Origin: CAZNEZ01 sp964572475
GTDB taxonomy: Bacteria; Bacillota; Clostridia; Lachnospirales; Lachnospiraceae
Assembly: GCA_964572475.1 (NCBI GenBank)
Contig: CAZNEZ010000043.1
Span: forward strand, 1-22,609
DNA length: 22,609 nucleotides
Direction: 5' to 3'
A program made the position numbers and the translations under genes. Below the pieces are notes generated by a model. The model made no database searches. It had not been told where the DNA came from and saw only the letters and a program-made list of their open reading frames with translations. Positions 1 to 8,430 of the stretch are shown piece by piece (positions within the stretch are counted from its first letter, which is position 1; each line of letters begins with the position of its first letter).

Positions 1-390
1 TGGTTACTATTGGTTCTATCTGTGATATTAATGTTATTGCTTCTATATCTGTCTTTGCTTTTGCTAATATATCCTTTATTTTATTCCAGTTATCGGCTGT
101 ATAGTCTGATTCTGTAAGACCTGATACATAAGTGTCAAGCTCTATCTTCTTATTCGTTTTTTCCTCCGCTAACTCCTTGGCTGTTTCTATCTCTTCCTGC
201 TCTGTAACTGTAAGCACTTCATCAATATCTGTCTTTGCCTTGGTTACTATTGGCTCTATTTGCGTGATTATTGTTGCTGCATCTATATCTGTCTTAGCTT
301 TTGCTAGTATTCCAGTTATTTCATTCCAGTTATTGGCTGTATAGTCTGATTCTGTAAGACCTGATACGTAAGTGTCAAGCTCTGTCTTTG
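1..390 (-). repeat. 240-bp tandem repeat encoding FIVAR-like 80-residue units
   Basis: The segment at 1-150 closely matches 241-390, a 240-bp period that keeps frame. Each unit encodes an LDTYVSGLTESDYTA...NW...ILAKAKTDI block followed by QIEPIVT. A shorter AKTDID echo lies between units near 215-250. The array continues past the left edge, so copy number is unknown. Such repeats usually form helical stalks in surface proteins of Gram-positive bacteria. Confidence 0.8.
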
Positions 391-1893
391 CATTGTTCTT
401 TTTATTATTTAGTTCCAATTTTATTTCAGGATTTGTAAATATAACATTACCTTGAACATCTTCTGTTATATTACTTACTATAATATTATCTCCATCAAAT
501 GATATATCTCCTGATGAAGCTGTAGTTGCTTCTTTGTCAATAGTACAGTCCTTCGCTGGAACTGCTGTAACTTTAACGCTTTTATCAGTTGCATTTTTAT
601 CAACAAAGGCTACCTCTGTAACATTTCCTAGTGTTGGTGTTGTATTATTAAAAGAAACTTTATACACATCTACTCCAAATGGCATTTCTACATTCAAGGT
701 ATCTGATACTATGATTCCACTTCCACTAGTTGAAAGGTTAATCTGTACCGCATATATTCCCTTCTTCCATCCACTTGAATCAGGTGTTAATGTAATAGTT
801 GCATCTCCATCTACCAAGGTCTCTGCTGAGCTCGTAACAGATTTTACTATTTCACCTGTTGTTTTATCTATAAGGATTGCCTTTACCACATATTCTTTTG
901 TTGAATCAGATTTTATTATAACATTAACTGGTGTTGCACTTCCTGCATCTACTACAGTAGGTGAAATTGAGATCTCCATATTGTCTTCTTCTATACTAAT
1001 ATCTGGTCTGTCATAGCACCTAACTTTATTGTCTGTAAATAGTGGAGCAAAATACTTAGTATACATAGCATTAAATGATACTACTGTAGCTCCTGAGATA
1101 ACTTCCTCAAGTGACTTTCCATTGCCAAGTATTCTATATACCTTTTTTTCTCCATGACATGATATATATAATGAGCCCTCTGCATATGTTGGAAAGCCTA
1201 TGTTTTCATTCGACACTTTATACGAACCATTAGTTCCAAACGTATTATCCACTGTCATATCTGAATTATATTTATAGACAGTACGTGTTTTCTCATTTGA
1301 TGTATAAAAGCTGCCTTCATCATCTCTGCAAAGGCCAAACGAATCTGTAATAGTGGCACTATATATTATGTTAAATTCATAGTCACATTTATAAAGACTT
1401 GTACCACCATTAATATAGATATTAGTTTCATCAGCAATAATTCCTTTTATTGATTTTTCAAATGTCTTTGTTGTATATGTACCTGTATCTTTATCTACTA
1501 TATATATCTCTGAACTACTCGAATTACCCACTAACAATCTTCCCTCTTTGTCAATACATACCGCATACGAATATATTTCTGGAAGAATCGAGCCATTACT
1601 GCCAAATGATGTACATAACTTACCGTCTTTATCAAACTTATGTAATCCAGAACTTACTCCATTGTAACTAGATTGACCTGTAATATATGAATTACCTTCT
1701 GTATCTACTGTAATAGCTACCGGACTATAGCTATCCATATTTATAACGCCATCAGTCCAGTTTATATTAACTTTACTGTCTGCATTGTTTTCTCCTGCAG
1801 ATGCGGGAACTACTGCACACATTACTAATATTATAGTAACTATCGTAGTTTATACCTGCTTACCATTCTGTTATTAATCAATAATTTTTTCAT
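1..1893 (-). CDS. Large secreted repeat protein, 3'-partial, frameshifted in the signal peptide
   Basis: Probable cell-surface or secreted protein that runs off the left edge; about 630 residues are visible. A GGAGG site precedes the ATG at 1893, but that frame stops at 1840 after 17 codons. From 1849 a second frame is open without any stop to position 1. Restoring one A in the A-run at 1849-1851 joins the two into a good signal peptide: Lys/Arg-rich start, hydrophobic core TTIVTIILVMCAVV, and an ASA cleavage site. The mature part has repeated D-x-E-G-x-x-Y units typical of NHL-like beta-propellers (about 1740-1000), then Ig-like beta domains (about 990-430), then 80-residue FIVAR-like repeats with YTANNW and AKTDID motifs (about 395-1). 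Without the repair, the only in-frame ATG is at 1822, which leaves a poor signal peptide. Function is not known; adhesion or glycan binding is a guess. It could be a pseudogene, phase-variable, or carry a sequencing error. Confidence 0.75.
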
Positions 1894-1968
1894 AGGCTTT
1901 CCTCCATTATGCTCTCATACATTCGCCACAATATTTTCTCTAATATATTTGTCGTAATATTTACTTAT

Positions 1969-1977
1969 AGTATATCA
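1969..1977 (-). promoter_or_regulatory. Extended -10 promoter of the repeat surface protein
   Basis: On the minus strand TGATATACT gives a TGn-extended -10 (TATACT at 1974-1969). There is no good -35 at the right distance, so the extended -10 or an activator would have to compensate. The 5' leader would be about 70 nt. The rest of the roughly 350-bp gap up to 2222 is AT-rich and holds several TATTGTG boxes but no gene that I can support. Confidence 0.4.
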
Positions 1978-2222
1978 GATTATTGTGTCGAAAATGTTCT
2001 GATTTCATAATATTGTGTTTCATTTTCATATTGTCACATATATTAAACCATTTTTTATTCTATTTATTAATAGTTTTAAGATTATAGAAACATCATATTA
2101 AAATCAGGATTGATTAACAAAAATCTTTTACATCATTTCATATTTTGAAGGCAATGCCTCTTACATTTTATTTTTATGCATAAATATTTTCTTAATAATT
2201 TGTGAACTTTTTTTCAAATAAG

Positions 2223-2251
2223 TTGTTAGAAAGTCCATTTTATGTTAAAAT
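2223..2251 (+). promoter_or_regulatory. SigA-type promoter of citrate synthase
   Basis: TTGTTA (2223-2228), a 17-bp spacer and TAAAAT (2246-2251). The predicted transcript starts near 2258, about 60 nt before the TTG start at 2320. An in-frame ATG at 2242 lies inside this promoter and so cannot be the translation start of this transcript. Confidence 0.65.
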
Positions 2252-2319
2252 GTAGTTTGTATCTTCGTAAATTTTATGCACGCTGTTGCATATTTATCAA
2301 ATGTGAAGGGGGTTTCCTA

Positions 2320-3684
2320 TTGACAGATATTAATTTTTCAACAATTACACCAGAATTACAAGCATTAGCTGACTTATGTACCAGTCAGACAATTGATTCA
2401 TCATTATATACTAAGTTCGAGGTCAAACGTGGTCTTAGAGATTTAAATGGTAAAGGTGTTTTAACTGGACTTACTGAGATAGGTGAAGTTAAATCATACA
2501 ATATGATAGATGATAAACAGATTCCTTGTGAAGGTCAGCTTTTTTATCGCGGATATGATATGGAAGATCTTGTAAATGGCTTTATTACTGATGATCGTTT
2601 TGGATTCGAGGAAGTAACTTATCTACTTATATTTGGTAAACTTCCAGATAAGCACGAGTTAACTGAATTTTCTAGTCTTTTAGCGTACTATAGGACTTTA
2701 CCAACTAGTTTTGTGAGAGATATTATTATGAAAGCACCTAGTCAGGATATGATGAATGCTCTTGCGCGTAGTGTTCTCACATTATACTCATACGATGACA
2801 AAGCTGATGATATTTCTATTCCTAACGTATTAAGGCAATGTCTACAGCTAATATCACTTTTTCCGTTACTATCTGTATACGGATATCAGGCATATAAGCA
2901 TTATCATGATGGTGAGAGTCTCGTAATACATACACCAAGCCTCGAATTATCAACCGCAGAAAACCTTTTATATATCCTACGTCCAGACCAAAAATACACA
3001 AAACTCGAAGCAAAGATTCTTGATATTGCACTTATTCTCCACGCTGAACATGGTGGAGGAAATAATTCAACTTTTACCACCCATGTTGTTTCATCTTCTG
3101 GAACAGATACCTATTCAACAATTGCTGCTTCCCTTGGTTCATTAAAGGGTCCAAAACATGGTGGTGCCAATATAAAAGTTGTCAAGATGTTTGAGGATAT
3201 GAAAAATACTATCAAGGATTGGGAAGATGAAGATGAGATTAAGCAATATCTTTCAGATCTTCTTAACAAAAAGGCTTTTGACAAAGCTGGTCTTATATAT
3301 GGTATGGGTCATGCCGTATACTCTATATCAGATCCTAGAGCAAAGGTACTAAAAAGTTTTGTAAAGAGTCTATCAGATGAAAAAGGTCTTGATAAAGAAT
3401 TCAAGCTTTATTCATTAGTTGAAAAGCTTGCACCTGAAGTAATCGCTACAGAGCGAAAGATATACAAAGGAGTTAGTGCCAATATTGACTTCTACAGTGG
3501 TTTTGTTTATAGCATGCTTGGTCTTCCAATCGAATTATATACTCCTATATTCGCTATCTCACGTATCTCTGGATGGAGTGCTCATAGAATCGAAGAGCTT
3601 ATTAATGCAGGTAAGATAATTCGTCCAGCATATTTGAGTGTTGCAGAGCATCTTGACTATGTTCCAATTAAAGAGCGTGATTAA
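2320..3684 (+). CDS. Citrate synthase
   Basis: Condenses acetyl-CoA and oxaloacetate to citrate in the cytosol. In a fermentative anaerobe this usually feeds the oxidative half-TCA branch toward 2-oxoglutarate and glutamate. From the TTG at 2320 the protein has 454 residues, normal for clostridial citrate synthases. Catalytic residues are present: His244 in HAEHGGGNN, His280 in GPKHGGAN, Arg340 in SDPRAK and Asp390 in ANIDFYSG; GMGHAVY is also conserved. The TTG start is chosen because a GAAGGGGG ribosome site sits 7 nt upstream and because the 26-residue extension from ATG 2242 is Cys-rich, unlike the family, and overlaps the promoter. Monocistronic. A 2-methylcitrate synthase activity cannot be excluded, but no prp genes are nearby. 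Confidence 0.93.
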   Translation: MTDINFSTITPELQALADLCTSQTIDSSLYTKFEVKRGLRDLNGKGVLTGLTEIGEVKSYNMIDDKQIPCEGQLFYRGYDMEDLVNGFITDDRFGFEEVTYLLIFGKLPDKHELTEFSSLLAYYRTLPTSFVRDIIMKAPSQDMMNALARSVLTLYSYDDKADDISIPNVLRQCLQLISLFPLLSVYGYQAYKHYHDGESLVIHTPSLELSTAENLLYILRPDQKYTKLEAKILDIALILHAEHGGGNNSTFTTHVVSSSGTDTYSTIAASLGSLKGPKHGGANIKVVKMFEDMKNTIKDWEDEDEIKQYLSDLLNKKAFDKAGLIYGMGHAVYSISDPRAKVLKSFVKSLSDEKGLDKEFKLYSLVEKLAPEVIATERKIYKGVSANIDFYSGFVYSMLGLPIELYTPIFAISRISGWSAHRIEELINAGKIIRPAYLSVAEHLDYVPIKERD

Positions 3685-3744
3685 TACAAACACCCATTAT
3701 TACTTTGAATACTTTCATATTGAATTGTAACTAAGTTAAACATT

Positions 3745-3784
3745 AAATCCCAGATTCCTTATAATTAAGGTTCTGGGATTTTAT
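3745..3784 (+). terminator. Intrinsic terminator between convergent genes
   Basis: A 10-bp stem AAATCCCAGA / TCTGGGATTT encloses an inner CCTT/AAGG stem and is followed by TTATATT on the plus strand. It terminates citrate synthase. On the minus strand the same hairpin lies downstream of the deacetylase, but its T-run there is poor. Confidence 0.85.
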
Positions 3785-3802
3785 ATTCTTTATACATTCA
3801 TT

Positions 3803-4501
3803 TTATCCACACATAATCTCTTCTATTGACACAAATTCATATCCCCTCTTTGTCAATATATCAATAATCTGTAATGCTGCTTCTACCGATGTCTCATATA
3901 TATCATGAAGTAGGATTATGTCTCCATTTTCAGCATATTTTGTTACATTCTTAACTACCGATTGTGTATTTAGAACACTCCAATCAAGTGGATCTACATC
4001 CCATAGGACTACACTCATATTACTTTTATCTGCTAACTTGTCATTCCAGTTGCCAAAAGGTGGTCTGATATAAGTAGGGGCTTCTCCTATAATGCTTTTA
4101 ATAAGCTCATTTGTTTCATTTATTTCAATAACAGCAGCTTCTGTAGAGATAGTTTTTAAATTAATGTGACTATATGTATGATTACCTATAATATGACCTT
4201 CATTATACATTCTTTTTATTATTTTTTCATTACCTGCAATATTCTCACCAATTACAAAAAATGTTGCTGTAACGCCTCTTTCTTTCAACCCATCTAATAA
4301 TTCTTCTGTATATTTTGAAGGTCCATCATCAAAAGTCAATGCAACCTTTTTAGGTAAAATTTCGTCTGTTTCAATGATTTTGTCTACCTTTTCATCGGCA
4401 AATATATGTGAAGTAATTAAAATTACAATTGATATTCCGATAAACACTAACACTATCAGAGTCATAACTCTTGTCTTATTCACAAGTAGCACCACCAACA
4501 T
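3803..4501 (-). CDS. Membrane-anchored polysaccharide deacetylase (NodB/CE4)
   Basis: Probable metal-dependent deacetylase acting outside the membrane on N-acetylated glycans, most likely peptidoglycan. One N-terminal transmembrane segment (about residues 12-31) is followed by a complete NodB domain. Motif 1 is TFDDGP (56-61), the metal ligands are His108 and His112 in HTYSH, motif 3 is RPPFG (146-150), motif 4 is DVDPLDW (168-174) and motif 5 is LLHD (197-200). All five motifs are intact, so it should be active. The ATG at 4501 has no clear ribosome site. A GTG at 4483 (MNKTRVMTL...) sits 6 nt after GGTGGTG and may be the true start, giving 226 residues. It begins 41 bp after the stop of the upstream ATPase gene and may be co-transcribed with it. 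Confidence 0.9.
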   Translation of the reverse strand: MLVVLLVNKTRVMTLIVLVFIGISIVILITSHIFADEKVDKIIETDEILPKKVALTFDDGPSKYTEELLDGLKERGVTATFFVIGENIAGNEKIIKRMYNEGHIIGNHTYSHINLKTISTEAAVIEINETNELIKSIIGEAPTYIRPPFGNWNDKLADKSNMSVVLWDVDPLDWSVLNTQSVVKNVTKYAENGDIILLHDIYETSVEAALQIIDILTKRGYEFVSIEEIMCG

Positions 4502-4542
4502 ATACTCTATATAATATATGTATATAGGTTGCCATAAATGAG

Positions 4543-5874
4543 CTATAGATTCCAGACTGAATATAATGGTATATTAAGTATTCCCTTTTCAACCTCTAGT
4601 TTTTCCCTCGTTATTCTAATCGCCATAGGTGTATCATATCGGGTTTTATATATTTTTAAACTTTGAGCCTTTTGGTTACAATTAATATTGATTTCTATTG
4701 GAATTACTGTTCCCTCATCTTCAAATACAAATTCAATCTTAGCCGTTGCTTCCGAAGTCCAGTAATACATCTTTTCTATATTCTTGTTATATAGTAATTC
4801 CTGAAATACAAATTGTTCCGTCAACGCTCCATTTTTAGCCATAAATGGCAAAGCTTCTGTATCAAAGTCTTCATACTTGAACTTCATCAATGCCGTTAAA
4901 AGTCCAATATCTACCATAAACATCTCAAATGAATTCTTCTCTTTGTACATTGATAATGGAGAAAGAGGATTAGAAACTTTATTAAGTTTCATTGCTAATC
5001 CATTTTCAAAAACATATTTTACTGCATCTTCATATTCTCGTGCTCTTGCAGTAAGCTTCACTACTCCATACTGAAACTTTTTATTATCCTTAACAAGTTG
5101 CTCGCCAATACTATCTATTACCTGATTAACTTTTTTTCTTAGAGCATTCTGCTTATTCTTACTAAAGCTTGATTTATATTCTTTAAGTATTTCGTTCTTT
5201 ACCACATAAACCTCATCAATGTTTTTTGTGTCAACATATGTTTTTACACTCTTTGGCATGCCTCCAACTATGTAAAATATCTTAAGATACTCTTCTAATC
5301 TTTGCCTGTTTTCATCATCAATAGGTTTTTCTCTATAATTCTCCACCATCTTAACTAAAGGCGCTTCCCCGCAAACTATCAAGAATTCTCCAAAGTTGAT
5401 AGGATACATTCTAATCGGAGTAACTACCCCCATCTCTTTTTCATCTAATAATACCTTGGCTTTTTTATTACTAGTATAGCAAATATAGTATTCGCTCATC
5501 TCATTAAAGATATAGCGCATTATGTCTTTATAATTTGATACTGATTCAATATTTTCAAATATAATCAAAGTTTCGCTGGGTATTATTTCTTCCCCTTTAA
5601 ACATCTCTAAAGCACGCATTATCTGTGCTTTAGAGATATTGTCTGAAAACAAATATGATCTATAGCTTTCATTTTCCATGTCAACATTAATTGTATATGT
5701 AAAAAAACCTGCACCAAAATCATTAATAGCCCATGTTTTACCAACAGACTTTGCACCAGTTAAAAGCATTGGCTTTCTATATTTATCATCATACCATTTT
5801 GCAAATTCATTAACTATATCTCTATACATAACTGTCTCCATTCTGCATGCAATTGTATTAGGTGATAACATCAT
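4543..5874 (-). CDS. AAA_14 / DUF4143 ATP-binding protein with degenerate motifs
   Basis: Belongs to the widespread family with an N-terminal AAA-type ATPase and a C-terminal DUF4143 (PD-(D/E)xK-like) domain; the cellular role is unknown. Walker A is intact as GAKSVGKT (40-47). Family landmarks MYPINFGEFL, GGMPKSV and NGALTEQFVFQELL are present. The Walker B region reads LIIFENIE (103-110) where the family normally has DE, and the C-terminal VDF and PIEVK motifs read IEF (380-382) and PIEIN (392-396). Nucleotide binding is therefore plausible but hydrolysis and any nuclease activity are doubtful. AGGGA precedes ATG 5874; a second ATG at 5829 has GGAG 6 nt upstream and starts MYRDIV, closer to the usual family N-terminus. 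Apart from the deacetylase just downstream, no functional partner is evident. Confidence 0.85.
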   Translation of the reverse strand: MMLSPNTIACRMETVMYRDIVNEFAKWYDDKYRKPMLLTGAKSVGKTWAINDFGAGFFTYTINVDMENESYRSYLFSDNISKAQIMRALEMFKGEEIIPSETLIIFENIESVSNYKDIMRYIFNEMSEYYICYTSNKKAKVLLDEKEMGVVTPIRMYPINFGEFLIVCGEAPLVKMVENYREKPIDDENRQRLEEYLKIFYIVGGMPKSVKTYVDTKNIDEVYVVKNEILKEYKSSFSKNKQNALRKKVNQVIDSIGEQLVKDNKKFQYGVVKLTARAREYEDAVKYVFENGLAMKLNKVSNPLSPLSMYKEKNSFEMFMVDIGLLTALMKFKYEDFDTEALPFMAKNGALTEQFVFQELLYNKNIEKMYYWTSEATAKIEFVFEDEGTVIPIEININCNQKAQSLKIYKTRYDTPMAIRITREKLEVEKGILNIPLYSVWNL

Positions 5875-5985
5875 ATTGTCCCTATAAAATGGCTTGCTTC
5901 ATTTTCTCTTTTTTCTAACCATTAATATATATCATAGTAGTACATTTTTATAAATAATTCAATGGATATTTTGTAAACATAGTTG

Positions 5986-5991
5986 TATAAT
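5986..5991 (+). promoter_or_regulatory. Possible -10 box for the DUF4250 gene
   Basis: A perfect TATAAT lies about 25 nt before the DUF4250 start, but no convincing -35 is found 16-18 bp upstream. If real, the leader is only about 20 nt and contains the AAAGGAGG ribosome site. Confidence 0.35.
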
Positions 5992-6016
5992 TTTTTTTAA
6001 AGGAGGAATTTCAATT

Positions 6017-6199
6017 ATGTACACAGACATGCCAAAAGATCCTGTGATATTGTTGAGTTTTATAAATACTCAGTTACGGGATAACTACGATAGCCTGCTG
6101 GAACTATGCAGTTCATATGAGGTTGATATCAACGACATTATCGGCAGGCTTCAAAAAATTGATTACATATATGATTCAAATCAGAATCAATTTATTTAG
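6017..6199 (+). CDS. DUF4250 domain-containing small protein
   Basis: A 60-residue cytosolic protein with no signal peptide or membrane segment. The opening MPKDPVILLSFINTQLRDNY and the closing IDYIYDSNQNQFI are the hallmarks of DUF4250, a small Firmicutes family of unknown function. The middle (SYEVDINDIIGRLQ) looks like a short helix-turn-helix-like bundle, but DNA binding is only a guess. The start is firm: AAAGGAGG lies 9 nt upstream of the ATG. It stands alone, divergent from the ATPase gene and convergent with the metal ATPase. The stop codon lies inside the first copy of a 20-bp direct repeat. Confidence 0.85.
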   Translation: MYTDMPKDPVILLSFINTQLRDNYDSLLELCSSYEVDINDIIGRLQKIDYIYDSNQNQFI

Positions 6200-6239
6200 T
6201 TATATTTAATCTAGTATATTTTATTTAGTTATATTTAAT
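6191..6239. repeat. 20-bp direct repeat with 29-bp period
   Basis: TTTATTTAGTTATATTTAAT occurs at 6191-6210 and again, identically, at 6220-6239. The first copy includes the last codons and stop of the DUF4250 gene; the second fills the gap before the convergent metal ATPase. No terminator hairpin is seen in this 46-bp gap. Confidence 0.85.
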
Positions 6240-6245
6240 TTATCA

Positions 6246-8177
6246 CTATTTTGTTCTTAATGCCCTTAGAGCATTAAGTATTGCGATTACTGATACTCCA
6301 ACGTCCGCGAATACCGCTGCCCACATATTGGCAAGGCCAACTGCGGCAAGTATCAGTACCAATACTTTTACTCCTATGGCAAAAACAATATTTTCCTTTA
6401 CTATTCTTACTGTTTTTCTAGCAATCTTTATAGCCTTTGCAATTCCAAGCGGATTATCATCCATAAGAACTACATCTGCTGCTTCTATAGCTGCATCTGA
6501 ACCTAATGCGCCCATTGCTACCCCAATATCCGCTCTGGCAAGTACAGGAGCATCATTAATACCATCTCCTACAAATACTAATTTTCCACCTTCAGACATT
6601 TCACCAAACAGTTTTTCAACATGCTCAACTTTATCTCCTGGTAAAAGTTCAGCATATACATCATCTATCCCTATACTTTTTCCAACCTTTTGAGCTATGT
6701 TATTTAAATCGCCAGTTAACATTACCGTTCTATTGACTCCACACTTTTTTATTTCATTTATTGCCTCGGCTGACTGCTCTTTAATCTCATCTTCAATAAC
6801 AATATATCCCATATATTTGCCATTATAAGCAATACATACCGCTGTCCCAATCGCTGTAAAATCAGTATATTCCACATTTATCTTATCAAGCATCTTTTTA
6901 TTTCCCGCATAGATAACTCCATCTATATCTCCAGCATGTATCTCAGCTTTTACTCCATATCCAGCTATTTCTTCTACCTGTGCATCTTTCATCTCTTCAG
7001 CCAGTTTATTAAAATGTTGTCCTTCCTGAAGTTTGTATGCTTCCTTTAGAGATATAGAAATAGGATGATTAGAAAAGAATTCCGCATGTGCTGCCAACTC
7101 TAAAAGTCTTGATTCATCCACACCTTCTACTGAATTCAATGCACTTACAGCAAATTTACCTTTAGTAAGTGTACCTGTCTTATCAAAAACAATTGTATTG
7201 CAATCTGCCAGTGCCTCAAGATAATTGCTTCCCTTTACAAGTATTCCTGATTTGGATGCACCTCCAAGTCCACCAAAGAAGCTGAGTGGTACTGATATAA
7301 CCAATGCACAAGGACATGAAATAACTAGGAAATTCAACGCTCTATATATCCAATCATACCAATCCGCATTTCCTTTTGTAAATGTTATAAATAACGGTGG
7401 AATAACTGCCAGTATAACCGCAAGTGCTACAACTATTGGTGTATATACCCTTGCAAATCTTGTAATAAAATTCTCCGCGCTTGCCTTCTTATTACTTGCA
7501 TTCTCAACCATTTCCAATATTTTAGAAACTGTTGACTGTCCAAATTCCTTTTCAACAATAATCTCAAATACTGCATTTATACTTATAGAGCCACTAATAA
7601 CCGCATCTCCCTCTTTAGCTTCACGTGGAAGACTTTCACCTGTAAGTGCCGAAGTATCAAGGCTTCCTATACCTTTTGCAATTTTTCCGTCTAGTGCTAC
7701 CTTTTCTCCCGGTTTTACGACAATAATCTGCCCTATTTTAATCTCTTCAGGATTTTTCTTAACAACTTTTCCGTCATTTTCTTTTACCCATGCATAATCC
7801 GGTCTGATATCCATAAGTTCTGTAATTGATTTTCTTGATTTATCAACTGCATATGACTGAAACATTTCGCCCACCTGATAGAACATCATAACCGCAACCG
7901 CTTCTGGATATGCACTTACAAAAAATGCACCAACTGTAGCAATAGTCATGAGAAAGTTTTCATCAAGCATTTCTAAATGAATAACATTATCAATAGCCTG
8001 CTTAACTACCTCACCTCCGATGATAAAGTAAGCTGCTAAAAATAATATAAGTACAATATCATCTTTGACAAATACTCCAATTCTTACAATAGGTATAACT
8101 TCATTTTCAATTAATATTGCTGCAATAAATACAACTAATGATATTACAAGCTTTTTTATACCTGCTTTTATATTCAT
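6246..8177 (-). CDS. cadA: P1B-type heavy-metal (Zn/Cd/Pb) exporting ATPase
   Basis: Membrane pump that uses ATP to export soft divalent metals. At 643 residues it lacks the fused N-terminal HMA domains of many CadA/ZntA proteins; the separate HMA gene just upstream probably replaces them. Motifs in order: TGES (179-182, actuator), CPC (288-290, metal site in the membrane), DKTGT with phosphorylated Asp332, HP (371-372, the P1B signature), GDGIND (537-542), and a last-membrane-helix ADVGVS with Asp625, typical of Zn/Cd/Pb pumps rather than copper pumps. Membrane helices cluster at 8-100, 245-300 and 593-640. The ATG follows the HMA stop by one base and its AAGGAG site lies inside the last HMA codons, so the two are translationally coupled. 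Zn versus Cd versus Pb preference cannot be read from the sequence. Confidence 0.93.
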   Translation of the reverse strand: MNIKAGIKKLVISLVVFIAAILIENEVIPIVRIGVFVKDDIVLILFLAAYFIIGGEVVKQAIDNVIHLEMLDENFLMTIATVGAFFVSAYPEAVAVMMFYQVGEMFQSYAVDKSRKSITELMDIRPDYAWVKENDGKVVKKNPEEIKIGQIIVVKPGEKVALDGKIAKGIGSLDTSALTGESLPREAKEGDAVISGSISINAVFEIIVEKEFGQSTVSKILEMVENASNKKASAENFITRFARVYTPIVVALAVILAVIPPLFITFTKGNADWYDWIYRALNFLVISCPCALVISVPLSFFGGLGGASKSGILVKGSNYLEALADCNTIVFDKTGTLTKGKFAVSALNSVEGVDESRLLELAAHAEFFSNHPISISLKEAYKLQEGQHFNKLAEEMKDAQVEEIAGYGVKAEIHAGDIDGVIYAGNKKMLDKINVEYTDFTAIGTAVCIAYNGKYMGYIVIEDEIKEQSAEAINEIKKCGVNRTVMLTGDLNNIAQKVGKSIGIDDVYAELLPGDKVEHVEKLFGEMSEGGKLVFVGDGINDAPVLARADIGVAMGALGSDAAIEAADVVLMDDNPLGIAKAIKIARKTVRIVKENIVFAIGVKVLVLILAAVGLANMWAAVFADVGVSVIAILNALRALRTK

Positions 8178-8178
8178 A

Positions 8179-8400
8179 CTAGCACTCCTTTAATTCAACA
8201 TTCTTCTCAATCTTTTTAATTTTGCTATTCGCTTCTGATACTATTGCTTCAAATGCTGATTCTTCGGCATCTATAATTACTTTTTTAGTCATAAAATTAA
8301 TCACTACATTTTGAACTCCATTAATCTTGCTTATAGCTCTTTCCATCTTTGCAGCGCAATTTGCGCAATCTAAATTATCAATAATAAATTTCTTGGTCAT
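8179..8400 (-). CDS. Stand-alone heavy-metal-associated (HMA) domain protein
   Basis: A 73-residue ferredoxin-fold metal-binding domain, cytosolic. The metal site is DCANCAAK with Cys12 and Cys15. The Asp-Cys-Ala-Asn-Cys form is typical of the HMA domains fused to Zn/Cd ATPases, not of the copper chaperone CopZ (GMxCxxC). It most likely binds or hands over metal to the ATPase encoded directly downstream. The protein ends in a Cys (ELKEC), which could add a ligand. The start has GGAG 7 nt upstream. Middle gene of the arsR-HMA-ATPase operon. Confidence 0.9.
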   Translation of the reverse strand: MTKKFIIDNLDCANCAAKMERAISKINGVQNVVINFMTKKVIIDAEESAFEAIVSEANSKIKKIEKNVELKEC

Positions 8401-8430
8401 ATAAATTCTCCATTTCTATTCTTTACTTTT

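Noticed and set aside
1..390. CRISPR-like or DNA-level satellite repeat
   Set aside because: The repeat period is 240 bp, keeps reading frame and encodes a protein repeat; no short repeat-spacer pattern exists.
132..1671. Plus-strand reading frames at 132-344, 534-1016 and 1450-1671
   Set aside because: They lie opposite the continuous minus-strand surface-protein frame, have low-complexity Ser/Val/Leu-rich translations and no ribosome sites.
7225..7797. 190-codon plus-strand frame inside the metal ATPase gene
   Set aside because: Antisense shadow of the conserved CPC/TGES region; the minus-strand protein has every family motif.
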